Source of the DNA: Diaphorobacter ruginosibacter
GTDB lineage: Bacteria > Pseudomonadota > Gammaproteobacteria > Burkholderiales > Burkholderiaceae_C
Direction: 5' to 3'
DNA: 64,000 nucleotides
Assembly: GCF_014395975.1 (NCBI RefSeq)
Contig: NZ_CP060714.1
Location: 2,852,001-2,916,000, forward strand
Shown here in pieces: positions 1 through 9,035 of this stretch (position 1 is the first letter of the stretch; each line of letters begins with the position of its first letter). The position numbers were made by a program, and so were the translations under genes. The notes under the pieces are model-generated. The model saw only the letters and a list, made by a program, of their open reading frames with translations, made no database searches and was not told where the DNA came from.

Positions 1-38
1 CGGAACATGGCGACAATGGGGTGTTCGTCAGTTTCCAT
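1..38 (-). CDS. 5' end of an unidentified gene running off the window edge
   Basis: A minus-strand ATG at 38 is preceded by a good AGGAG ribosome binding site about 8 bases upstream. Only twelve residues (METDEHPIVAMF) are inside the window, so the product cannot be identified. The strand and start come from the ribosome binding site alone. Confidence 0.4.
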   Translation of the reverse strand, partial: METDEHPIVAMF

Positions 39-303
39 GGTTGTCTCCTGCCGGCAGACGCCATCCATCATGTCTTCGGCGACAGGTTACCGAAAAGCCG
101 CTCCGTGAGTGAGTTCACGAACTTCCCGGCATTCCCAACACCCAGGTACGGCGCCAGAACGGCTTGAAGCGCCCCGGAAAGCCCCCTTCTTCCCACGTAC
201 CCATGACCCGTCATTGATTTTGCTTTTTCGTATCAGTTTGCTCCAGAATTTTTAAAATTACTATCCCCCGAACAAGGTAGGCCTGTGCCCCGCCGCGCCA
301 GGC

Positions 304-327
304 AAAAAAAAGCCACCCGAAGGTGGC
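304..327 (-). terminator. Intrinsic terminator of the iron-uptake operon
   Basis: A perfect 6-bp stem (GCCACC 312-317, GGTGGC 322-327) with a CGAA tetraloop is followed on the minus strand by a run of eight U residues (304-311). It lies downstream of the minus-strand small membrane protein, PepSY and receptor genes and probably ends their transcript. Apart from this hairpin I see no gene between 39 and 483. Confidence 0.75.
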
Positions 328-483
328 GAGGGCAAAGAGGTATTTCACTCTTGGCAAGCATCCATAACAACTGATCAATAAAAATCAGTTCTGATTCATG
401 GATCCTACTCCCATTCGACAGAAAAAGCCATCAGGCTCGGCACCGGCGCGCGCAGCACGGGAAGCACAACCGATCTCCAGGCC

Positions 484-678
484 TCATGGACGTTGCTCAA
501 TGCGCCGTACCCAGCCAAACCAGAAGCACACCGCTGTCGGAATGCCCAGCGTCAGCCAGGCCAGCATGTCACCGAAGCCCCCGTCGCTGAACAGCGCAGA
601 GACCAGTCCGATGCATGTGAGCACGCCCATCGCAATGGGCCAGCCCCACAGGGGCCAGAATAGATGGCGCGGCTTCAT
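484..678 (-). CDS. Small two-helix membrane protein of the iron-uptake operon
   Basis: A 64-residue protein with two hydrophobic segments (about residues 10-30 and 36-56) and a basic C-terminus, so probably an inner-membrane protein. Its ATG overlaps the stop codon of the upstream PepSY gene by four bases (ATGA), which implies translational coupling. I do not recognise the family. Small membrane proteins of this size often follow PepSY reductase-like genes at siderophore loci; a role in the same uptake process is inferred from context only. Confidence 0.65.
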   Translation of the reverse strand: MKPRHLFWPLWGWPIAMGVLTCIGLVSALFSDGGFGDMLAWLTLGIPTAVCFWFGWVRRIEQRP

Positions 679-1883
679 GATGCGGTTCCCAGGGGTTGTT
701 CGACAGGTTGGTCGGATAGGGGCCTGGCAGGCACCTCGCCGGTCTCGGTCTCGGGCTTGGACCTGGGGTCGGGCACGGGTACGGTCTTGCCCTTCTTGAG
801 CCACAGGTACAGGCCGCTGCCCAGCACGATGATGGTCGCGATGTCCAGCAGCGCCCAGATGATCTGCATGGGCATGCCGCCATAGTCGCCAAAATGCAGC
901 GGCTGCGACACCAGCAGCGCCGTCAGGTACCACGGCAATTGGGGAGCGGCCGTGACCTCCGCGGTCTTCGCGTCGACGAGCACCGGCTGCAGCAGCTTGG
1001 ACGTGAACGGCTCGTTGCCCTTGAGGAAGAAGGTCGTGTGGTGCGGACTGGAGAACGCCGTGCCCGGGAACGCAATAAACGACAGCTTGGTGTGCGGCGC
1101 CTGCGCCTGTGCGACCTCCATCGAGCGCTGCACCGAGCCGCGCTCGGCGACGGGCACCGTCGGCTGCCCCTGGTAGGGCACCATCAGCGCGCTGAGCTGG
1201 TCGTACTGCCAGTACTTGATGACCAGGTCGGCCCAGGTATTGATCATGCCCGTGGCGCCCACCACGAAGAGCCACACCAGCGTGACGACACCCAGCAGGT
1301 TGTGCAGGTCCAGCCACTTCAGGCGTGTACGCCGGTCGCGTCGCACGGTTCCGAAATCCAGCTTGCGCATGAAGGGCGCGTACAGCACCACCCCGCTGAC
1401 AATGGCCACGAGCAGCAGCAGCCCCATGAAGCCGAGGAAGAGCTTGCCCGGCAGGCCCGCGAACAGGTCCACATGCAGCTTGAACATCACGTACATGAAG
1501 CCCTCGTCGAAGCGCGGCTGAGCGAGCACCTCCGCCGTGCGCGCATCGATGGCCACCGACCGGAAATCCTCCGTGGGATCCGGCGTGGGCGTCATGGTGA
1601 CGAACCAGAGGTTGTCGTCATCCTCGTCCTTCGACGCGAACTGCACCACGCGGTCGGGGTGCTGCGCGCGCGCCACTTCAAGGACCTTGTCCAGGCTGGC
1701 ATGCGGCGTGCCGGGCGCCATCTTCGGCGTTTCCACCTCGGTTCCCAGCAGATGACCGATCTCATGATGGAAGATCAGCGGCAGCCCGGTCAGGCACAGC
1801 AGCAGCATGAAGACGGTGCAGATCAGGCTGCTCCACTTGTGCACCCAGGCCCAGGTCTTGATGGTTCGATTGCTCATCGACAT
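675..1883 (-). CDS. PepSY-associated TM domain protein (siderophore-linked membrane protein)
   Basis: 402 residues with the PepSY-TM layout: TM1 near residues 15-40 ending in FHHEIGH, a long periplasmic PepSY region, a second helix pair near residues 165-230 and a C-terminal helix near 350-375. The histidines at the ends of the helices resemble those in FoxB/FhuF-like membrane reductases, proteins thought to release iron from siderophores. The start at 1883 is chosen for a GGAG site nine bases upstream and because it avoids overlap with the receptor gene, which ends at 1906. It is the second gene of a receptor-PepSY-small protein operon. Confidence 0.8.
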   Translation of the reverse strand: MSMSNRTIKTWAWVHKWSSLICTVFMLLLCLTGLPLIFHHEIGHLLGTEVETPKMAPGTPHASLDKVLEVARAQHPDRVVQFASKDEDDDNLWFVTMTPTPDPTEDFRSVAIDARTAEVLAQPRFDEGFMYVMFKLHVDLFAGLPGKLFLGFMGLLLLVAIVSGVVLYAPFMRKLDFGTVRRDRRTRLKWLDLHNLLGVVTLVWLFVVGATGMINTWADLVIKYWQYDQLSALMVPYQGQPTVPVAERGSVQRSMEVAQAQAPHTKLSFIAFPGTAFSSPHHTTFFLKGNEPFTSKLLQPVLVDAKTAEVTAAPQLPWYLTALLVSQPLHFGDYGGMPMQIIWALLDIATIIVLGSGLYLWLKKGKTVPVPDPRSKPETETGEVPARPLSDQPVEQPLGTAS

Positions 1884-1905
1884 GATTGGCTTCTCCGCGC
1901 CGACA

Positions 1906-4062
1906 TCAGAACTTGTAGGTGGCGCTGGCCACGACATTGCGCCGCGCACCCCACCAGCAGTCACCGCGTGCGAGGCAGGTGCTGAAGTACGACTTGTCCG
2001 TCGCGTTGTTGATGTTCAGCGCATAGCGCCACTGGTCCGATTCATAGGCGAACATCAGGTCCAACAGCGCCACCGAGGGCATGCGCGGACCGCGGTCTGC
2101 ACCCTCCACGTCCTGGAACCCGCTCATGTAGCGCAGGCCCGCGCCGGCCGAGAAGCCCGGCACGCCGGCCAGGGCGAAGCGGTACTTGCCCCACACCGAT
2201 ACCTGGTTGCGCGGCAGGTCGGTAAGCTTGCGATCCACGTCGATGTAGTTGTAGTTCGCGATCACGTCGACGGACTTCGCCAGCGTGGTCTTCATCTCCA
2301 GTTCCAACCCCTTGTTCTTGGTCGCATCGACCTGGCGCCCGTAGTTGGGATTGGTGGCATCCGAGACGAGGCGGTTCTTCTCCTTGAGCGAGTAGACCGA
2401 CGCCGTGAAGCTGCTCGCCGATCCCTCCGGCTGGTACTTGATGCCTGCCTCAACCTGCTCGCCGCGCAGCGGCTTGAACAGGCCGCCGGAGGCATCGGTG
2501 CCGGCCTGCGGTGTGAACGATTCGGTGTAGCTCAGGTACGGCGACCAGCCCGAGGGCAGCATGTACATCGCACCCAGGCGATGGCTGGTGGCCGTCGTCG
2601 TTTCGGAGGCACTGCCCGCCGAGCCGCTGGTGCTGCGGTCATATCGCAGGCCCGCCACGAAGATCCACTGGTTCCACTTCATCTGGTCCTGCAGGTAGAT
2701 GCCGGCATTGCGCTGGGTGGTGCGCGGCCGGTCCGTCAGCTCCGTCACCGGCACGTAGCCGCTGCCATAGACCGGCGCGTAGGCGTCGATGGTGCTGTAC
2801 ACCGATCCCTCGCGCTTGTCCTGGCGCTGGCGCGAATACTCGGCACCCAGCAACATCGTGTGCCGCACCTCTCCCGTGGCAAAGTGGCCTTCGACATGAT
2901 TGTCGATGGCGGTCATGCGGGTCCAGGTCAACGACTTGTCGTTGTAGCGGCCCAGCAGGCGCTGGCCCTCGGGGTCCTGGCTCCAGCCGCCAGGCAGCGA
3001 GAACGAATCGGCATAGTGGTAATGCGAGTCGTTGAAGGTGCGCGCCGTGCGGGCGTTCTGGCGGAAACTCCACTCATCGTTGAAGTGGTGCTCGAACTGC
3101 CAGCCGAAGGACTTGCGCGTGGTGTCGTAACCGTCGCCGGGCTCGCCGATGAAGCGGCTGCTGGGCAACGGGCCGTTCACGTTCGGCAGGATCGTGCCCT
3201 GCCAGGGAAAGAACTGCGAGGTGCTGCCCGTCCTGTCCTTCTGCCACAGGCCCTGCAGCGTGAGCGAGGTAGCGGCGCTGGGTCGCCAGGTGAGCGAAGG
3301 CATCAGCAGCGAACGATCGTCCGGCACATAGTCCACCTGCGTGTCGGCCTTGCGCTGCAAAGCGACAAGGCGGTACGACCACGCACCATCGGCGGTGAGC
3401 GGCCCCGTCAGGTCGGCCTGGATCTGCTTGCGACCGAACGAGCCGAACTGCACCCCCACTTCGCGCGCGGCCTCGGCCTGCGGACGCTTGCTGACCATGT
3501 TGACCACGCCGGCCGCCGTGCCCGCACCAAACAGCATGCCCGCCGGGCCGCGCAGCACCTCCACGCGCTCCAGCGTGTACGGATCGGGCCGCGCAGTGGC
3601 CGTGTACCAGCCCGATGAATACATCTGCAGGCCGTCGAGATACAGCGAAGGTTCGCTGCCGCGCACCAGAAAGCTGTCGGAGCGCGAGTCGATGCCATAG
3701 GCGTCGGAACGCACGCCCGCCGCATACGTCAGCGCATCCTGCAAATTGGTCGCCCCCTGATCCAGCATCTGATCGCGCGTGACCACCGTCACCGACTGGG
3801 GCGTCTCCGCCAGCGGCGTATCCGTCTTGGTAGCCGTGGCAGCACGCCGCGCCCGATAGCCAATTACCGGCGAGGTCGCGGTCTCGGGCGTCGAAGCAGC
3901 ATCGACCTCCACCGTCGGCAGCGTCATTTCAGGGGACACCGGCTTCGATGCAGGCGCGCCCTGCGCCCATGCGGCCGAGCCGGAGGACAGCATCAGCACG
4001 GCAACGGCAGCCGAGAGCGCGGAGCGCGGCAGGTGGAGAGAGTTCTGGTATTGAGGGCTCAT
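1906..4062 (-). CDS. TonB-dependent siderophore receptor
   Basis: 718 residues. A signal peptide occupies roughly residues 1-34 (cleavage near AWAQG). A plug domain follows (about 75-190, with TPLAETPQSVTVV and the LRGPAGMLFG motif) and then a 22-strand type barrel ending in the aromatic ATYKF typical of outer-membrane proteins. The family is the FhuE/FoxA/FcuA-type ferric-siderophore receptors; it imports a ferric siderophore across the outer membrane using TonB energy. The substrate cannot be read from the sequence. The neighbouring PepSY gene supports siderophore rather than vitamin B12 transport. There is no strong ribosome binding site at the assigned ATG, so the start is less certain than the gene. 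Confidence 0.92.
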   Translation of the reverse strand: MSPQYQNSLHLPRSALSAAVAVLMLSSGSAAWAQGAPASKPVSPEMTLPTVEVDAASTPETATSPVIGYRARRAATATKTDTPLAETPQSVTVVTRDQMLDQGATNLQDALTYAAGVRSDAYGIDSRSDSFLVRGSEPSLYLDGLQMYSSGWYTATARPDPYTLERVEVLRGPAGMLFGAGTAAGVVNMVSKRPQAEAAREVGVQFGSFGRKQIQADLTGPLTADGAWSYRLVALQRKADTQVDYVPDDRSLLMPSLTWRPSAATSLTLQGLWQKDRTGSTSQFFPWQGTILPNVNGPLPSSRFIGEPGDGYDTTRKSFGWQFEHHFNDEWSFRQNARTARTFNDSHYHYADSFSLPGGWSQDPEGQRLLGRYNDKSLTWTRMTAIDNHVEGHFATGEVRHTMLLGAEYSRQRQDKREGSVYSTIDAYAPVYGSGYVPVTELTDRPRTTQRNAGIYLQDQMKWNQWIFVAGLRYDRSTSGSAGSASETTTATSHRLGAMYMLPSGWSPYLSYTESFTPQAGTDASGGLFKPLRGEQVEAGIKYQPEGSASSFTASVYSLKEKNRLVSDATNPNYGRQVDATKNKGLELEMKTTLAKSVDVIANYNYIDVDRKLTDLPRNQVSVWGKYRFALAGVPGFSAGAGLRYMSGFQDVEGADRGPRMPSVALLDLMFAYESDQWRYALNINNATDKSYFSTCLARGDCWWGARRNVVASATYKF

Positions 4063-4071
4063 TGCATTAAT

Positions 4072-4109
4072 CTTAATGAGTATGATTTTTATTTATTATA
4101 CAAATGCAT
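4072..4109 (-). promoter_or_regulatory. AT-rich promoter with a Fur-box-like sequence upstream of the receptor
   Basis: Immediately upstream of the receptor start the sequence turns AT-rich. On the minus strand it has a TATAAT-like -10 near 4096-4101, and the segment AATGAGTATGATT (4075-4087, plus strand) partly matches the AATGATAATCATT core of a Fur box. Iron repression would fit the gene, but the match is imperfect and the call is an inference. Confidence 0.4.
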
Positions 4110-4368
4110 GATCGGCATCAAGAAGCAATCGACCCACTGCATGCACCGATTGCCACGCCGGAAAGTCCAATGCATGCAGCCATCCTTCCCCGCAAGCTTC
4201 GGAACCAGTGCATCCACCTTGACCCAACAAGGCAGCGCGCTACAGTGCTGAATCAGGCAAGGAGAGGCGCACGGAAATGGCAGGCCACAGTCGGCCGCCT
4301 CCTCCCCCACCCTCCTCCGCTGGCAAGGAGACATTCAACAAGGTCAGCGAATCCAATCCGGTAACACC

Positions 4369-4770
4369 ATGACAACAAACTACACGGAAACCTTCATCAC
4401 CGCCTCGGCCGACAGCACCGCCACCGCGGGAACAACCCCGACAAAGGCCGGCACCGTCGCACAGATCCAACACGCCCTGCTACTGGCGCATCCGTACCAC
4501 TTCACGAGCGACGATCTGCTATTCGAAGTCCACGCCATCCGCAACCACATCGCACAGAAAGACCGTGAGCAGGCACGCGCAGCGTTCTTCGCCAAATCCC
4601 AGGCTTGCCTGCGCGCCTCTCCCCTGGTCAAGCAATTCGGCTGGGGCATCCACCACGACGCCAAAGCCAAGATCGCGGCCTATGGCGTGGAGACGGATGC
4701 GTATCGATCTTTTTGCGGAAGCAAGGAATTGAAGACGATGGCGGGGATGCGGAGTCGGCGGGCGGGTTGA
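4369..4770 (+). CDS. DUF6157 family protein
   Basis: 133 residues. The sequence follows the DUF6157 pattern as I recall it: TTNYTETFI near the start, YHFTSDDLLFEVHAIRN in the middle, ACLRASPLVKQFGWGIH and a C-terminal GSKELKTMAGMRSRR. The length is normal for the family, so the gene looks intact. No enzymatic function is known to me. There is no convincing ribosome binding site at the ATG. It stands alone, divergent from the receptor operon. The 306-bp gap before it holds the receptor promoter and three TGCATG motifs. Confidence 0.8.
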   Translation: MTTNYTETFITASADSTATAGTTPTKAGTVAQIQHALLLAHPYHFTSDDLLFEVHAIRNHIAQKDREQARAAFFAKSQACLRASPLVKQFGWGIHHDAKAKIAAYGVETDAYRSFCGSKELKTMAGMRSRRAG

Positions 4771-4819
4771 CCACAGACAGCAAGGCCTGGATTCTTAAGC
4801 CCGCCGGGCGCTTGCGCAC

Positions 4820-4988
4820 CTGCCAGCCCTTGCCTTGATTTTGAGGATGCGGTAGTACACAGTGCGGTTGGGAATCTGGCATCACTGACACGACGGGACC
4901 AGGCCAACCATCACACCATCGTGCACCAATTCCTGCTGGAGGCCGAGGATCGTTTCGGCTTTTTCCTGCGCTCAGCTCCAACGTCGCC
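4820..4988 (-). pseudogene. Remnant of an IS3-family transposase (OrfB N-terminus)
   Basis: Read on the minus strand, this stretch gives KAETILGLQQELVHDG and, after an in-frame stop, CQIPNRTVYYRILK. That resembles the N-terminal part of IS3-family OrfB proteins, which carry a LCRWF-(x)-RRTVYY motif. It is short, interrupted and has no matching termini that I can see. It marks an old insertion at the edge of the accessory region. Confidence 0.3.
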
Positions 4989-4999
4989 TCACCACAGGT

Positions 5000-5917
5000 C
5001 TACTTTGACTGAAGCACAGCATCCGCCGCCATCAGCATTTCCCCGGTCAGGCGGTAAATGCCCGGCCGCTTGCTTTCGCGCGGGCCAGCCACATTCAGGA
5101 TCTTCACATCATGCTGGCGCAACCATGCAATGACACGATCCGCCATTTCCTCCGAAACACCGGCATCGACCTGAACAACGAGACAGGGTTTAGCTGACTT
5201 CTCAGCAAAGACCTTGGTGGCCAGAGTGCCGCCATCCAGATCACCAAGATTGACGACCAGCGTCGCATCGCTGTCGACTACATTGCGGCGGGTACGTTGT
5301 CGGTAACCACCCTCCGCCATCTCTGTGAGCTGATACTTGGCTGGAATGACGCCGTCTTCGGCAAGGCGTCCGTGGGGAGCCCACCCACCATGGATGTAGC
5401 CATGCTTGATGGCAAAATCCAGCGCACCTCGATCCGCCCCAGTCTGTCCACCGGAGACAATTCGCTCACAAACGCGACGCGGTTCAGGGAAAGGACTGCG
5501 CAAGGGCGGCAGCGACAACAGCGTGCCATCAGCAAGGACTTCCGTGCGTTCCTCGATGCGGTGGTTCGGGTCCTCGAACGGTTTGTCGTACACAACGCGA
5601 TATGCAGCTCCGACCTCCTCCTTCAGCCACTGGGAAAGTTGCAGACCACGCGTGTGGAAGACGGGCCAATCCCAATCGTCGGCGTTGAAATCATCGGAGT
5701 AGAACGCCGTGCGATCGAACTCGATAGCCCAGTCCGCGAACTTGCGCCAGAGCCCTTCTGACATCAAGAACGATTCGTCCCAATAAGTACCATCGCATTT
5801 ATTGGGGCCGACACCGCCTTGATCGGGGCTGTCGACCAGCCACAAAAATGGCGCATTGCCGTATTCCGCCATCACGGTCAGGATCGGAACGAAGCCGGCA
5901 TTCTCAGCGTTACCCAT
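5000..5917 (-). CDS. Two-domain protein with C-terminal cpYpsA-like SLOG domain
   Basis: 305 residues; the start has AAGGAG ten bases upstream. The C-terminal half (about residues 150-300) is a cpYpsA/putative molybdenum carrier domain of the SLOG superfamily: VSGGQTGADRGALDFAI at 154-170, then GGWAPHGRLAEDG, DSDATLVVN and a late Rossmann-type region. The N-terminal 145 residues are rich in Trp and acidic residues, and I do not recognise them. SLOG proteins bind nucleotides or nucleotide-derived ligands, and several act in anti-phage signalling. The old name, molybdenum carrier, comes from a structural genomics annotation. The position inside a defence-rich island makes a nucleotide-sensing role plausible but unproven. 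Confidence 0.75.
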   Translation of the reverse strand: MGNAENAGFVPILTVMAEYGNAPFLWLVDSPDQGGVGPNKCDGTYWDESFLMSEGLWRKFADWAIEFDRTAFYSDDFNADDWDWPVFHTRGLQLSQWLKEEVGAAYRVVYDKPFEDPNHRIEERTEVLADGTLLSLPPLRSPFPEPRRVCERIVSGGQTGADRGALDFAIKHGYIHGGWAPHGRLAEDGVIPAKYQLTEMAEGGYRQRTRRNVVDSDATLVVNLGDLDGGTLATKVFAEKSAKPCLVVQVDAGVSEEMADRVIAWLRQHDVKILNVAGPRESKRPGIYRLTGEMLMAADAVLQSK

Positions 5918-6244
5918 CGATCAGTCTCCTTACCACACGAAGGCATATTCCGGTTTGGCGCACTGGGCTGCTGCTCTTCAAAGCGTTCGTTGGGCAGAAT
6001 CTTCCTTCCAAGTCCGCTCGACACCTCAAAGCAGTCACTGAATAAGCCTCTGACCGCAGCCGCCGATACCAGACGTCCGCTGTACGCATCACATCGAATG
6101 GACTGCCCACTGAAAACAGAACTCCCGCCAATCGCGGCAGCGGAGGATTTATTGGAACGTTCTGCATCACCGCTGAATGGAAACCACCGACCCAAGGTAT
6201 GTTACAAATGCAACCGAGAATAATTAGCACAGAGGAAGACTGAT

Positions 6245-6907
6245 ATGCCAGCGAATATCAACAGTCACGTCGTTCGTCTGCACCGCTTCATGCCGTTCAG
6301 CGCCGCCCATGATCAGATCTACGAGGAGTACCAGACTGGCGATGACAATCTTGACCTCGCCACGGTGGCTATTTCGTATGCCGCAGATGCAATCAGGGCA
6401 GGTGCACGCTGCGTAATACTTACCGGAGATGCCGGTCATGGCAAGACCCACATGTGCAGGCGGCTGATCGAGACTAGTCTACTGGGACATGGCCCTGGAA
6501 GCGCAAGGAAGTTTCTGCTCGAAAGCTGCGATGGCAGCTCTGCAATACCTCCGGCGAGCGGGATTGAAGGCGTGCCCCTGCGAATCCACAAGGATCTTTC
6601 CGAGATTCAGCCACCTTCAAATGCAGCGACTCTCCTTGAGGAGGCAGGCACTCGAGGCAACGAAGCTCTAGTCGTTTGTGCGAACGAGGGGCGGTTGAGA
6701 GCGATCATCAGCTCGAAAAACGCTGGTCCAGTCTGCCGATCAATCTCGAAGCTATTCAAGGATTCATTCGAGTGCGGCGTTACGGCCAACGCAGAAGGCA
6801 CGGTCCATATCATCAACCTTAACTACCAGTCGGTAGCTGCTCGATCGGATGAGTTCCCAGACAGTTTGCTACGGCGTGTCCTAGTCAGCTGGGTCTCGGA
6901 CGGCCGG
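6245..6907 (+). pseudogene. P-loop ATPase truncated by the IS2-group element
   Basis: A GAGGAAG ribosome binding site precedes the ATG. The 221 readable residues contain a Walker A motif GDAGHGKT (residues 61-68) followed by a CANEGRLRAI segment, as in large STAND-like or DptF-like defence ATPases. The reading frame stops on TGA at 6908-6910, which is the first triplet of the inserted IS, so the stop is supplied by the element and the C-terminal part is missing. I found no continuation on the far side of the IS, so a deletion accompanied or followed insertion. Resemblance to DptF is a weak impression only. The 327 bp before this gene (5918-6244) show no recognisable feature. Confidence 0.65.
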
Positions 6908-6949
6908 TGATCTTGCCCCCGTAGTTCCGGACACCGTCCAGTCGCTAAG

Positions 6950-7852
6950 TTAGCCCTGATGGGCGAGGTGATTCTGCCGCCGTCGGAACTCCCTGGGTGA
7001 CATCATCTTCAAACTCGAATGTGGGTGGATTTCGTTGAAGTGCTCGAACGCACCCGGCAATTGCGCCAACACGGTCGGCGCATCGCGCAGGTCCATACGG
7101 CTCATGTAGTCGCGCTTGAAGGTGTTCACGAAGCTCTCGGCCATGCCGTTGCTCTGCGGGCTACACACGGGCGTGTTGATCGGCTTCAGGCCCAGCGATC
7201 TAGCAATGCCACGCGTCTCGTGCGCGATGTAGGCGCTGCCGTTGTCGGTGAGGAACTCCAATTCACGCTCCAGGGGCACGGCTTCAACCGTGCCAAAGCG
7301 CCGCTCCACGGCTTCCACCAGCATGTCGCGCACAGGCTCTCCCGCAAGTCCCTTGCCCTCCCAAGCCCGCCAGGCCAGGATCTCCCGGTCGCAGCAGTCC
7401 TTGGCGAAGGTGGCTGTGACCGTCTCGCCCGAATCGCACTTGATCTCAAAGCCGTCAGAGCACCAGCGCATGTTGCTCATCGGCACACTGACCTGGCCAT
7501 CGTGAATGCGGCTCGAATGCCGTCGCTTGGGCGCCTTGGGCAACAGCAGTCGATGCCGCGCCATGACCCGGTAGATGCGCTTGTGGTTCAGCGCCTGTTG
7601 ACCTTGCGAACGTCGCTCTCGATTGAGCAGCGCACCGGCGCGGCGATAACCATAGCTGGGCAACTCGGCAATGTGGCGCCGCAGGTCGGCCAGCAAGAGC
7701 TCATCCTGGGCCGGGGTGCGGCCTCTGCGGCTGTCCTGCCAGTGGCCAGGGCGGTGATGCCGCACATGCAGATTCGAGCGCGCCACGCCCAGCACCGAGC
7801 AGACCGGCTTCATTGGTCGTCCCCGGGCAACAAGGGCGAGCGCGCAATCCAT
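6950..7852 (-). CDS. IS2-group transposase OrfB (DDE catalytic subunit)
   Basis: 300 residues beginning MDCALALVARG, equivalent to MDSARALIARG of IS2 InsD. The rve/DDE integrase domain shows the conserved acidic residues in WCSDGFEI, LTDNGSAY and the E of MAESFVNTFKRDY. The family cuts and joins DNA strands as an OrfAB fusion. A run of seven A residues on the minus strand (7852-7858) lies exactly at the orfA/orfB overlap and is the expected -1 frameshift site. The frame is uninterrupted, so the element may still be active. Confidence 0.9.
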   Translation of the reverse strand: MDCALALVARGRPMKPVCSVLGVARSNLHVRHHRPGHWQDSRRGRTPAQDELLLADLRRHIAELPSYGYRRAGALLNRERRSQGQQALNHKRIYRVMARHRLLLPKAPKRRHSSRIHDGQVSVPMSNMRWCSDGFEIKCDSGETVTATFAKDCCDREILAWRAWEGKGLAGEPVRDMLVEAVERRFGTVEAVPLERELEFLTDNGSAYIAHETRGIARSLGLKPINTPVCSPQSNGMAESFVNTFKRDYMSRMDLRDAPTVLAQLPGAFEHFNEIHPHSSLKMMSPREFRRRQNHLAHQG

Positions 7853-8196
7853 TTTTTTGCTGCAGCGATCTCCACGGCTTCCTTGAGTATCTCGTTCTCC
7901 AAGGTCTTCTTGCCCAACACGCGCTGCAGCTTGGCGATCTCGGCACGGGCGGCTGCCAGTTCCGATGCCGGCACAACGGCCTCGCCTGCACCGACAGCCA
8001 CCAGCGCGCCTTCGCGCTCCAGCCGCCGCCAAGTGAATAGCAAGCTCGCCGACACACCCTCCTGGCGGGCCACGAGCGAGACGCTCATGCCCGGTTCATA
8101 CGTCTTGCGAACCAAGGCGGCCTTCTCGGCAGCCGACCAGCGCCGCCTGCGCTGGTCTCGGGTGATGACCTCAATCGTTTCTGTATGCCTAGTCAT
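7810..8196 (-). CDS. IS2-group transposase OrfA (DNA-binding subunit)
   Basis: 128 residues. An N-terminal helix-turn-helix region contains EPGMSVSLVARQEGVSASLLF, followed by a leucine-zipper-like coiled coil (VVPASELAAARAEIAKLQRVLGKK) and the IS2-type ending KKWIARSPLLPGD. OrfA binds the terminal repeats and, through -1 frameshifting on the A7 run, forms the OrfAB transposase. The start at 8196 is chosen by comparison with IS2 InsC; an upstream in-frame ATG at 8253 would lie in the terminal repeat. Confidence 0.85.
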   Translation of the reverse strand: MTRHTETIEVITRDQRRRRWSAAEKAALVRKTYEPGMSVSLVARQEGVSASLLFTWRRLEREGALVAVGAGEAVVPASELAAARAEIAKLQRVLGKKTLENEILKEAVEIAAAKKWIARSPLLPGDDQ

Positions 8197-8339
8197 ACGC
8201 ACAGTCCTATGCCTATCTCGAAGATAAGCGATGGACCGTGTCCGGAGATTCAAGGGGCTATCTCAGACGAGACGCCGTAGGTGGCTCAATGCGTAGTGCG
8301 ACAGCGGCACGCTGGGACGCCTGCATGCGTGGGACAGAA

Positions 8340-9035
8340 CTACTCGTTGCCCGTCTTGCGCTGTGCGATCTGCAACCGTGCCCGCTCGGTCGCTTGCTGC
8401 AACCGTTCCCCCAGCACGGCACGCGGCGGCAAGGTGGTCAGGTACTCAGCGACGTGAATGCCCGACTTGTCCAACTCCAGCAACTCAATCTGTTCGGACT
8501 TCTTGCCGGTGCAAAGAATGATCCCCAGGGGCGAGGCTTCCTCCGGCTCCCGCTCGTACCTGTCGAGCCAGCGCAGGTACAACTCCATCTGCCTCTTGTA
8601 TGCAGCCTTGAACTCCCCGACCTTCAACTCCACCGCCACCAGGCGCCGCAGTTTGCGGTTGTAGAACAGCAGGTCGAGGTGAAAGTCGTCTCCGTCGATC
8701 TGGATACGCTTCTGCCGGGCCACGAAGGAGAAGCCCGCGCCCAGCTCCAGCAGGAAGGATTCCATTTCGCGGATGATCGCGGCCTCTAGGTCGGCTTCCT
8801 GCCAAGTATCCCGCAAGGCCAGGAAATCGAGGATGTACGGATCACGCATGGCCAGCGAAGGTGACATGCGCTCGGTGCCCTGCAAGGCCGCCAACTCCTG
8901 CGCAATCAGCGCATCGGGCTTTTGGGACAGCGCGGTACGCTCGTACAGCATGGAATCCATGCGCTCGCGCAGCGTCCGTACGCTCCAGCGTTGGGCACTG
9001 GCCATCTGCGCATAATAGCCCGCATCGAGAAGGCC
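8340..9035 (-). pseudogene. 5'-truncated YhcG/DUF1016 PD-(D/E)XK nuclease
   Basis: About 230 residues matching the C-terminal part of YhcG-type nucleases (DUF1016). The family segment YYAQMASAQRWSVRTLRER opens the readable part, and the nuclease core has HLDLLFYNRKLRRL and VAVELKVGEFK, where the D and the E-x-K are the metal-binding residues. Full family members have about 100 more residues at the N-terminus (DUF1016_N). Here the similarity begins abruptly near 9030 and the upstream DNA belongs to something else. The catalytic domain is intact but the gene has lost its start. Confidence 0.75.

Larger units (their letters stand above)
6908..8265 (-). mobile_element. IS3-family, IS2-group insertion sequence
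   Basis: A 1358-bp element. Its ends resemble those of IS2: the plus-strand left end TGATCTTGCCCCC followed by TTCCGGACAC, and the right end, whose complement reads TGAGATAGCCCC followed by TCTCCGGACAC. Inner inverted repeats at 6926-6940 and 8232-8246 match at 14 of 15 bases. It carries orfA and orfB in the IS2 arrangement on the minus strand. The 5-bp flanks (GCCGG and GACGA) do not match, so no target duplication is visible and the flanking DNA has probably been rearranged. Confidence 0.85.

Noticed and set aside
6908..8265. 5-bp target-site duplication of the IS
   Set aside because: The flanks GCCGG and GACGA differ, and shifting the ends by a few bases gives no convincing match.
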